Under the pieces are notes generated by a model. The model saw nothing but the letters and a program-made list of their open reading frames with translations, was not told where the DNA came from and searched no databases. From Planobacterium oryzisoli (GTDB taxonomy: Bacteria > Bacteroidota > Bacteroidia > Flavobacteriales > Weeksellaceae): 64,000 nucleotides of DNA. Shown piece by piece: positions 44,230 to 51,453 of the stretch; the first letter of the stretch is position 1, and each line of letters begins with the position of its first letter. Both the position numbers and the translations under genes were made by a program. The stretch is taken from the NCBI RefSeq assembly GCF_015354315.1, contig NZ_JADKYY010000004.1, positions 1 to 64,000 of the forward strand, in the 5' to 3' direction.

Positions 44230-45354
44230 TTACTGCTCTGTAACGGCCCGGTAGGCGGCCTCTTTGATGGCCTGAAGTTCCACTGAAGTATAGCCCTCTG
44301 GAGTGAAGGGATTTTTCCGCACGTCTTCTCCCGTTAGGGCCATATACCAGGTGCAGGCGGCCACCAGCATGCCGGTGCGCTCCTCAAGGTGGAAGCCGTC
44401 CCGGGTCAGGTCCCTTCCAAAGAGACCGGTCTCTCGAAGGTTCTGCACGGCCTTACCCGAGGGTATAATCCTATGGGTGGGAATGAGCTCCGCGGCGTAG
44501 CGGTAGGCGGATTCTATCGCCTGAAACATGGTCTCCTGGTCTTTTCCGTAGTAGAGGAACCCCCCGTGGGTACTCTGGGGCCCGTAGGCCCAGGTCTGGT
44601 GCAAAAGGTATTTTGCCGGAGAAGAGCCCTTTAGGGAATCCACCATGCGGTGAAGGGTAGGAAGCTCCGTGGTGAAGGACTCTTTCTTTCCGGAGTCCTG
44701 ACTCACCTGTTGGAGGGAGATAAAATCCCACTGCTCGCCCTGGAGCATCTGCTTTAAAGGGGCCTGTTTTCTAGAGCGCGACCCGTCGGGAAGTACGGTA
44801 CGTACATTATAGGCCGGGGCTCCCGATTGTATCTCTTTTATATGCCGCTCAAGGCTTGCTCCTGGGATGTAGCCGTTTACAATATAGATATCGCGGCCAC
44901 TCTCTTTAAAGAGTCTCCAGAGAAAAGGGTTTTCCAGGGCATCTTCTGAAAAGCTGTTGCCTACGGCGGCCACTTTAATGAGATTTTCTTTTCCTACGTA
45001 CAGAAAGAGCGACTCCGTGCGGCCAGAAAGTGTCAGGGCAATGGAGCCTTTGCCTTCGTTTTTGGCCAAAAGCTCTAGGGTAGGACTACTTGGCGTAGGT
45101 CTTTTTAGAATATTTACCCTAGGATCGCTTTGGACCTTCAGCTTTTGATGCTTTTTAAGGCCGCGGCTCAATTCTACCCTAACGGTATCGCCTCGGGCAA
45201 TTACCAGGGTATCTTGCTCCAGAAGGGAATAGTCCTCTTTTGCTTCCACGCCGGTTGCTACGCTCACGCAGGAGCAGAGCAGCCCAGAGGAAAGTACCAT
45301 AAGGACACTTTTTAAGAGCGCCGGAGAAGAAAAAAAACTTTTTAGGGTTGCCAT
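44230..45354 (-). CDS. DUF4886-like SGNH-type lipoprotein
   Basis: 374 residues. Signal peptide with a lipobox (KSVLMVLSSGLLCSC, Cys29 candidate). A Big-like or Ig-like short N-terminal part is followed by KVAAVGNSFSEDALE, where GNSFS is the SGNH block I serine motif, and LHQTWAYGPQST plus GFHL near the end carry the later blocks. Resembles the DUF4886 group of Bacteroidota, often linked to carbohydrate esters, but the substrate here is not known. Probably outer-membrane or periplasmic. Downstream of the ABC exporter genes on the same strand. Confidence 0.85.
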   Translation of the reverse strand: MATLKSFFSSPALLKSVLMVLSSGLLCSCVSVATGVEAKEDYSLLEQDTLVIARGDTVRVELSRGLKKHQKLKVQSDPRVNILKRPTPSSPTLELLAKNEGKGSIALTLSGRTESLFLYVGKENLIKVAAVGNSFSEDALENPFLWRLFKESGRDIYIVNGYIPGASLERHIKEIQSGAPAYNVRTVLPDGSRSRKQAPLKQMLQGEQWDFISLQQVSQDSGKKESFTTELPTLHRMVDSLKGSSPAKYLLHQTWAYGPQSTHGGFLYYGKDQETMFQAIESAYRYAAELIPTHRIIPSGKAVQNLRETGLFGRDLTRDGFHLEERTGMLVAACTWYMALTGEDVRKNPFTPEGYTSVELQAIKEAAYRAVTEQ

Positions 45355-45388
45355 AGGATAGAGTTTTTGAATTGAGAAGAGTGGATCC

Positions 45389-46708
45389 TTAAGCGCGCAG
45401 CCATTTCCAAAGTTCTTTCAGGCTTGCTTTGTTTCCGTGCATGAGAATACCTACGCGGTAGATTTTTCCCGCTATATAGACCATGGCCGCCGCCGAGAGC
45501 AGTAGCAGCAGCAGCGATACTGCAATCTGCCAAAGGGGAACTCCGAAGGGAATGCGGGCAATCATAGCCACTGGGGAAGTAAAAGGGATCATCGAGAGCC
45601 ACAGCGCCAAGGGACCTTCCGGATTGTTGATGATGGTAATCGATCCGTACATACCTAGGGTCAAGGGAAGAATGGCAAATAGGGTGAACTGCTGGGTCTC
45701 TGTTTCGTTGTCTACGGCCGAGCCTATCGCCGCATAGATGGCGCTGTAGAAAATATAGCCCAGAAGGAAAAACAGTATAAAGCTCACTACAATAAGCGGC
45801 ACGTTAAGGGAAAGTAGAGTGGTGGAGATCTCTGCGGCCATTTGCTGTAGATTCCCCGCGTCGCTCTCTAGGTTCTCTGCTCCCGGCATGGAGCCCACGG
45901 CTCCTGCGGCAGGGAAAACAGAGGTGTTGAGCAAAAGAGCCGCCCCGATGCTCATAGTGATCCATACGGCAAACTGCGTAAGGGCCACCAGTGTTACCCC
46001 TAAGATCTTTCCCATCATAAGGGAGAAGGGTTTTACCGAGGAGATGATGATCTCCACCACACGGTTGTTCTTTTCTTCCAGAACGCTGCGCATCACGCGT
46101 ACTCCGTAGATGATGATAAACATGAAGATCACGTACATAAGTACCATGCTTAGACCGTATTTTACGCCGAAATTAAGTCCCGAATCTTCCACCTTATCGT
46201 CCTTGATGTTTTGGGGGACCAGCGTGAAAGGCTCCTCCAGCTGCTCGATCTGGCTGGCCTTAAGGCCTAAATCCTTAATTTTCTCTTCGCGAACGACCCT
46301 CGAGAGGTCCGAGGCAATGGTCGACTGGTGCTCCAAACCTATCTTCTGATTTACGTAGAGCTTTGTTTCTTTCTGTAGGCCTGGGTAGTCCTTTCCCTTA
46401 AGGCTTGGAATGACAAGAAGCGCCTGGGCCGTTTCGCTTTCCTTAAGTACCTTAAGAATCTGCTGCTCGGAGCTCTCGCCTACCACCACGTACTTAATGG
46501 TCTTAGTGGACTCAAGGTGCGGGGCAAAAAGTCCGCTGCGGTCAATGACATTGACGCTCGTGGTGGTTTCATTGGCCTTGAGCATAAGGGCAATAAGGCC
46601 TCCGAATCCTACCAGTAACAGGGGCGCTAAAAGGGTAATGAGAATAAAGGATTTCTTTTTCACCTGGGTTAGAAATTCCCTCTTGGTAATTAAAAGTATC
46701 TGGTTCAT
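45389..46708 (-). CDS. ABC-2 type exporter permease (NatB-like)
   Basis: 439 residues from ATG 46708 (MNQILLITKREFLTQVKKKSFI, the typical ABC-2 start). One span at 20-45, a periplasmic domain of ~150 residues, then five spans: YVIFMFIIIYGVRV, LVALTQFAVWITMSIGAALL, VPLIVVSFILFFLLGYIFYSAIYAAIGS and further. EEKNNRVVEIIISSVKPFSLMMGKILGV is the NatB/YhaP signature. Pairs with the ATPase gene immediately upstream (5 bases between them). Substrate unknown; Na+ export or peptide stress is only a family guess. Confidence 0.92.
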   Translation of the reverse strand: MNQILLITKREFLTQVKKKSFILITLLAPLLLVGFGGLIALMLKANETTTSVNVIDRSGLFAPHLESTKTIKYVVVGESSEQQILKVLKESETAQALLVIPSLKGKDYPGLQKETKLYVNQKIGLEHQSTIASDLSRVVREEKIKDLGLKASQIEQLEEPFTLVPQNIKDDKVEDSGLNFGVKYGLSMVLMYVIFMFIIIYGVRVMRSVLEEKNNRVVEIIISSVKPFSLMMGKILGVTLVALTQFAVWITMSIGAALLLNTSVFPAAGAVGSMPGAENLESDAGNLQQMAAEISTTLLSLNVPLIVVSFILFFLLGYIFYSAIYAAIGSAVDNETETQQFTLFAILPLTLGMYGSITIINNPEGPLALWLSMIPFTSPVAMIARIPFGVPLWQIAVSLLLLLLSAAAMVYIAGKIYRVGILMHGNKASLKELWKWLRA

Positions 46709-46712
46709 AGTC

Positions 46713-47627
46713 TTAGCGGGTATGGTCTTTAACGGCACTTATAAACACTTCGTTCATGCTGGGGATCTTCTCTTCAAAGGAGCGGATTTCTCCTACTTCC
46801 ATAAGGCGTGAAAGAAGAATGTTGCGGTCTTCTACGGAAGAGATCTCAAAACTGCGAACCGCGCCACGCTGAGTGATCTCTGAAAGGGGGTAGAGCCTAG
46901 AGAACGCTTCCAGATTTTCTTCTTTGGGATTTAAAAGAGAAATAGAATAGATATGCCTTTTGAACTGTTCGCGCACCTGAAATACCTCTCCGTCGAGAAT
47001 TTTCTTGCTGTGGTTGATAAGGGCCACCCGCTCGCAGAGCTGCTCCACGCTCTCCATGCGGTGCGTGGAGAGGATAATGGTGGTGCCTAAATCTTTCAGG
47101 CGCAGGATTTCGTCCTTTATAAGGTTGGCATTTACCGGATCAAAGCCCGAGAAGGGCTCGTCCAGGATAAGTAGGTCCGGACGGTGAAGGACCGTCACCA
47201 CAAACTGTATCTTCTGGGCCATCCCCTTGGAGAGTTCTGAGAGCTTTTTGTTCCACCACTGCTCGATGGAAAGCCGTTCGAACCAGATCTTCGCCTGGGA
47301 AAGAGCATCGTGCTTTTTCATACCTTTCAGCTCGGCAAAGTATACCAGCTGATCGCCCACGCTCATATTCTTATAAAGACCCCGCTCCTCGGGCATATAG
47401 CCGATGCGCGAAATATGGTGGGGCGCCAGGGGCTCCCCATCAATGAATACCTTGCCGCTGTCGGGGGTAATGATCTGGTTTACGATGCGTATGAATGTGG
47501 TTTTTCCCGCTCCATTAGGTCCTAAAAGTCCGTAGATGGAGCCTTTGGGTACTTCAAGGGAAAAATCGTGCAGGGCGGTCTTTTTTCCCTGCTCGTAGGT
47601 TTTGGTAAGGTGCAATGCGCTTAGCAT
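46713..47627 (-). CDS. ABC transporter ATP-binding protein (NatA-like)
   Basis: 304 residues from ATG 47627 (MLSALHLTKTYEQGKKTAL). Walker A GPNGAGKTTFIRI, signature LSKGMAQKIQFVV, Walker B LLILDEPFSGFDP and the switch His in STHRMES are all present. A C-terminal ~80-residue part follows, as in NatA/YhaQ. With the neighbouring permease it forms one exporter. The open frame upstream of ATG 47627 has no family similarity. Confidence 0.93.
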   Translation of the reverse strand: MLSALHLTKTYEQGKKTALHDFSLEVPKGSIYGLLGPNGAGKTTFIRIVNQIITPDSGKVFIDGEPLAPHHISRIGYMPEERGLYKNMSVGDQLVYFAELKGMKKHDALSQAKIWFERLSIEQWWNKKLSELSKGMAQKIQFVVTVLHRPDLLILDEPFSGFDPVNANLIKDEILRLKDLGTTIILSTHRMESVEQLCERVALINHSKKILDGEVFQVREQFKRHIYSISLLNPKEENLEAFSRLYPLSEITQRGAVRSFEISSVEDRNILLSRLMEVGEIRSFEEKIPSMNEVFISAVKDHTR

Positions 47628-47691
47628 GGTAGTGTTTTTATAGTAGATTATTCCTCCCCTTGGGCGCAGCGCCAAAATTGCCGGCTTGCCT

Positions 47692-48690
47692 TTAAGAGAT
47701 GTCTAGGGGTGAATTTAAGTAAAATTCGTGGGTTTTGCCAATCTGCTCGCGCATCTGCTCCAAGGTTTCTACCTGCAGAAAAGCTTTGCGGAATTCCTTG
47801 AAGTGGGGGATGCCCCGAAAGTAGTTGCTGTAGTGCTGGCGCATCTCCACAAGTCCGGCGCGCTCCCCTTTCCACTCCACGCTCCAATGGGCATGCAATG
47901 AAACGGCCTCCAGGCGCTCTTCTATGGTGGGGCCAGCAAGGAGCTCTCCGGTCTCGAAGAAGTGCTTGATTTCCTTAAAGATCCAGGGGTAGCCAATGGC
48001 TCCGCGGCCGATCATAATCCCGTCGCAGGCGTATTTCTGGCGGTATTCCAGGGCTTTTTGTGGACTGTCCACATCGCCATTGCCAAAGATAGGGATCTCG
48101 ATGTTGGGGTTTTGTTTGATCCTAGAGATATGCTCCCAGTCGGCCTCGCCCTTGTACATCTGGGCGCGGGTACGCGCATGGATGGTTAGGGCTTTAATAC
48201 CGGTCTCCTGGAGCCGCTGGGCAACCTCGTCTATATTGATGGAGTCTGAGTCCCAGCCCAGGCGCGTCTTTACCGTCACGGGAAGATGGGTAGATGAGAC
48301 CACAGCCTTGGTGAGACGCACCATAAGATCAATATCCTTTAAAACACCTGCTCCAGCGCCTTTGCAGACCACTTTTTTCACCGGACAACCAAAGTTGATG
48401 TCTACCAGATCCGGCTGCACCGTCTCTACGATACGCGCCGAAAGGGCCATGGCCTCCTCGTCTCCTCCAAAGATCTGTATGCCTACAGGTCTTTCGTAAT
48501 CAAAGATATCCAGCTTCTTCCGGCTTTTGATAGCATCCCTGATGAGTCCCTCCGAGGAGATGAATTCCGAATACATCAGATCCGCTCCGTGCGCTTTACA
48601 AAGCCTTCTAAAGGGTGGGTCGCTTACATCCTCCATGGGAGCAAGAAGTAGAGGAAACTCCGGTAGGGTGATGGGTCCAATTTTTACCAT
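47692..48690 (-). CDS. dusB: tRNA-dihydrouridine synthase
   Basis: 332 residues, FMN-dependent. MVKIGPITLPEFPLLLAPMEDVSDPPFRRLCKAHGADLMYSEF, then DINFGCPVKKVVCKGAGAG with the catalytic Cys, and KTRLGWD. NGDVDSPQKAL and GRGAIGYPWIFKEI bind FMN. DusB-type. The promoter lies directly on the start (48695-48725), so the mRNA is nearly leaderless. The ATG at 48690 fits the family start. Confidence 0.94.
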   Translation of the reverse strand: MVKIGPITLPEFPLLLAPMEDVSDPPFRRLCKAHGADLMYSEFISSEGLIRDAIKSRKKLDIFDYERPVGIQIFGGDEEAMALSARIVETVQPDLVDINFGCPVKKVVCKGAGAGVLKDIDLMVRLTKAVVSSTHLPVTVKTRLGWDSDSINIDEVAQRLQETGIKALTIHARTRAQMYKGEADWEHISRIKQNPNIEIPIFGNGDVDSPQKALEYRQKYACDGIMIGRGAIGYPWIFKEIKHFFETGELLAGPTIEERLEAVSLHAHWSVEWKGERAGLVEMRQHYSNYFRGIPHFKEFRKAFLQVETLEQMREQIGKTHEFYLNSPLDIS

Positions 48691-48694
48691 GGTG

Positions 48695-48725
48695 CAAAAA
48701 TACGGCTCTTTGTTGAAACTGCCAA
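48695..48725 (-). promoter_or_regulatory. flavobacterial promoter of dusB, placing transcription at the start codon
   Basis: On the minus strand TTG (complement of 48723-48725), a 20-base spacer and TATTTTTG (48702-48695) match the consensus well. Only CACC separates the -7 element from ATG at 48690, so transcription should begin on or just before the start codon. Confidence 0.7.
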
Positions 48726-48887
48726 TCCAGAGCTTTCGGTTATCTTGCCTAGGGTTTAGATTTATGGATTAGCTGCAAGTGGTATTATTTTTTCAATCTT
48801 ATGAATTCTTTTTATGACATTTTAACACATTCTTTTTCGCTTTGTGAAAATTTCCTACTTTAGACAGTCCAAAGAAGATGAAAGCCA

Positions 48888-50333
48888 ATGCAACGAATTG
48901 TATTTTTGGTGCTTGTGCTATGTGCCTGCACCGAAATAGTACGAGGTGAGGAATACCCAGGAATCAACCAATACACACTGTTTTTAGATGGACGCACCAA
49001 AGAGATCCGTATCATTGAGAGGGACTCGCTACTCTATACTGGAAATTTTACCCGACCGGTAAAGCTGCAAAAGGATACCTACCCCGAAACGCTCGGGGCC
49101 TACAACTACGCCTATACTATTGGTGGGAAGAACTACTTCGTGCACAGTGGCGCAGGAGTAGTACTGGAGCAGGAGGGTAACAGTCTTCGGCGCATTGACA
49201 AATCCTTTCCGCACCAGAACCAGTTTCTGGCTTCTCCCTTTACCTATAAGGAGCAGATGTATCTTTTTGCGGGGTACGGTCTTTTTACCCATAAGAACAT
49301 TACCACCCGTTACGATTTCAATCGCGGGGAATGGTTTAATGTATTTTATTTGTCTGAGGCGGCGCCTCCACCGGGTAGGTACTATAAAACCTTTGTCCTT
49401 GGAAAGTACCTCTATGCCTTCAGTGGCGTTCTGCCCATCCACGGGGGAGACGACACCGAGCGCCCCAAGGAGAACGCGCTGTGGAGACTAGATCTGGAAA
49501 GCAGCCAGTGGAAAAACCTGGGAATAATAAATCTGGACGATTCCCATGTAGAGCGGCACCGCTATTTGCAAAGCTTTGTGGTGGGCGGGGTGTACTATTT
49601 GATAGACGATGGAACGAGTGTGGCCATCGATATAAAGAACCAGAAAATCCACTACTACCATACCCAGGCCCTTTTTCTAACGCCCAAGGTGGTGTATAAC
49701 CCTAAGGACAAGACCCTGAATTTTCTAACCATCTCCGGCCAGGACAGAGGCCCAGAGCTCTATACCATCCCCCTGGGACAGTTCCTGGGAAAACCCTACA
49801 GGACGGTAGATCTTTTAAAAGAAGAGAAGTCTAGCTCCCTTATAGCGCTGGGAGGCGTAGGTATGCTACTTTTACTGGGCGCCGGAGCCTATTTTCTTTT
49901 CTCCAGAAGAAACGACCAGAAGCAAACCGAAAATACCCTCGCGCTTGAAAAGCCGCTCGCTTCCCCGCCGGTCCATACCATTGTCTTTGACCGTTCGAGT
50001 GGAAAGATTCTCTATAAGGGCCGGGAGCTCATTGACTTCACTCCGCTGGAGCTTAAGGTGCTGCGTTATCTGCTCTACAGCTATGGGGTCTATCAGCCCA
50101 TTAATTCCCTCAATGATATTGTGGAAAAGGAACTACAGACTACCAGTATTAATTCCATCCTTCGTAAGAGAGAGTCGCTCATTCACCTGATAAAGACCAA
50201 GATTTCCATTCTTTTGGATATCAAGTACGAAGAGGTACTCTTAGAGCGGCGAAGTCAGGAAGACAGGCGCATTAAGGAAATCAAGCTCAATAAAAACTAT
50301 TTTACCCTACTGCCTGAGAAAGAGCAGTCTTAG
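48888..50333 (+). CDS. membrane-anchored putative transcription regulator with kelch-like periplasmic part
   Basis: 481 residues. Signal peptide (MQRIVFLVLVLCACTEIVRG), then a beta-rich domain of ~280 residues with repeated YAYTIGGKNYFVHSG, MYLFAGYGLF and YLYAFSGVLPIHGG motifs, like kelch blades. A membrane span SSLIALGGVGMLLLLGAGAYFLF is at about 316-338. The cytoplasmic C-terminus (residues 355-481) has FTPLELKVLRYLLYSYG and INSLNDIVEKEL, which look like a winged-helix DNA-binding or ToxR-like domain. It could sense a cell-surface signal. The 3' end overlaps the convergent next gene by 32 bases. Confidence 0.8.
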   Translation: MQRIVFLVLVLCACTEIVRGEEYPGINQYTLFLDGRTKEIRIIERDSLLYTGNFTRPVKLQKDTYPETLGAYNYAYTIGGKNYFVHSGAGVVLEQEGNSLRRIDKSFPHQNQFLASPFTYKEQMYLFAGYGLFTHKNITTRYDFNRGEWFNVFYLSEAAPPPGRYYKTFVLGKYLYAFSGVLPIHGGDDTERPKENALWRLDLESSQWKNLGIINLDDSHVERHRYLQSFVVGGVYYLIDDGTSVAIDIKNQKIHYYHTQALFLTPKVVYNPKDKTLNFLTISGQDRGPELYTIPLGQFLGKPYRTVDLLKEEKSSSLIALGGVGMLLLLGAGAYFLFSRRNDQKQTENTLALEKPLASPPVHTIVFDRSSGKILYKGRELIDFTPLELKVLRYLLYSYGVYQPINSLNDIVEKELQTTSINSILRKRESLIHLIKTKISILLDIKYEEVLLERRSQEDRRIKEIKLNKNYFTLLPEKEQS

Positions 50334-50931
50334 TACGGGGAAGGGACTGGATATGCTCGATTCGGTAGAGACCACCCTCCCACTCAAAAGCCCTTCCTTC
50401 CGGCTGCAGGTACAGGAGCTTTCCAAGGGCGCTCCCTATAGGGCATACCCTGCTAGAATCCTCGAGAGGCCTAGTTTCCTCTAAAGAAAGCTCGATCGGT
50501 AGTCTCTGGTGGGTACTTAGGCAGAGAAGCACTACGCGGTAGTTTTCCCTAGCCACTTCCCTTCCGTAGCGTAGCGATTCGGTAAATCCTTTCCAGGAAT
50601 TAAAGTTAGGATGGTGCGGAGTCAGTAACGATAAATCTCCACGGTTGTAGTACCCGATAATATAGGTTTTTTCCTCTCTTTTCTCGTAGAGTGGACCGTG
50701 GTAGGGATACCCTGGGCCCAGATAGATAAAAGAGGAGTCTCCCTTCCACGCAAAGAAAGGCTCGGGCTCCTGGAGCATCGTTTTCTGCCAGAGGTTGTAG
50801 CAGTAGGAGCCGGGATCTTTTGGGAATTGTGGCAGTGACTGTAGTAGTCGGGAGAGCTCCCCGTAGGAATAGGTATGGCCCCGCGTTAAGCAGTGGCCGA
50901 GAAGGTTCTGTAATTCAGTGTTCATATGCAT
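50302..50931 (-). CDS. uncharacterised protein, paralogue of 50936-51295
   Basis: 209 residues from ATG 50931 (MHMNTELQNLL; ATG 50925 also possible). THGYSYGEL-type start reads TYSYGELSRLLQSLP; NYCYNL in the region YCYNLWQKTML and PFFAWKGDSSFIYLGPGYPYHGPLY align with the neighbour YTRSEISSFLYSL, CNYTYNRWTYG and PLFEWLERGLYLYLGPQYPFTG. After about residue 85 it has an extra part not shared with the neighbour. No function recognised. The end overlaps the convergent regulator gene. Confidence 0.72.
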   Translation of the reverse strand: MHMNTELQNLLGHCLTRGHTYSYGELSRLLQSLPQFPKDPGSYCYNLWQKTMLQEPEPFFAWKGDSSFIYLGPGYPYHGPLYEKREEKTYIIGYYNRGDLSLLTPHHPNFNSWKGFTESLRYGREVARENYRVVLLCLSTHQRLPIELSLEETRPLEDSSRVCPIGSALGKLLYLQPEGRAFEWEGGLYRIEHIQSLPRTKTALSQAVG

Positions 50932-50935
50932 GCGG

Positions 50936-51295
50936 TTAAAGCATTTCAAAAGGTACGGCCTCAATCTCAATGGTATCCTGTAAGGAGGAGTCCGAAAAGC
51001 AGAATTTTCCCTCCACCCAGTATCCGGCAAAGACTTCCTCCTGGCCCTGCGCGATATAGAATACATCTCCTGTAAAAGGGTACTGGGGCCCAAGGTAGAG
51101 GTAGAGTCCGCGCTCAAGCCACTCAAAGAGTGGAAGGGGCCGGTGCGCACCGTAGGTCCAGCGGTTGTAGGTATAATTGCAGGGGTTCTTGCTTTCTGCC
51201 TCCTGGAGAGAGTATAAAAAGGAAGAAATTTCCGAGCGCGTATAGATATGTTCGCGCTGAAAGTGCTTTTCAAAAAGTGGGCTAAGTGACTCCAT
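50936..51295 (-). CDS. uncharacterised small protein, paralogue of 50302-50931
   Basis: 119 residues from ATG 51295 (MESLSPLFEKHFQ). The shared core is a helical N-terminus and a beta part with LYLYLGPQYPFTGDVFYIAQGQEEVFAGYWVEG. Tyr- and Phe-rich, acidic. Lies 4 bases before the paralogue in the same direction, so the two are probably co-transcribed. I do not recognise the family. Confidence 0.7.
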   Translation of the reverse strand: MESLSPLFEKHFQREHIYTRSEISSFLYSLQEAESKNPCNYTYNRWTYGAHRPLPLFEWLERGLYLYLGPQYPFTGDVFYIAQGQEEVFAGYWVEGKFCFSDSSLQDTIEIEAVPFEML

Positions 51296-51453
51296 AGAAC
51301 GGTGGGTTGTTTCTCTAAAGGCCAAATTAGAATTTCCCCTGCCCAAAGGCAAAAAAAGCATACACGGGTATACTTGTGGATATTTTGTGCCTATTATTTT
51401 TGGCTCAAAGTGAGAAATAGCGAAAAAAAATAACTGGAATCCACTCCCTTTGT

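Noticed and set aside
47996-48499. + frame of 167 codons opposite dusB
   Set aside because: Fully inside the convincing DusB reading; no motif.
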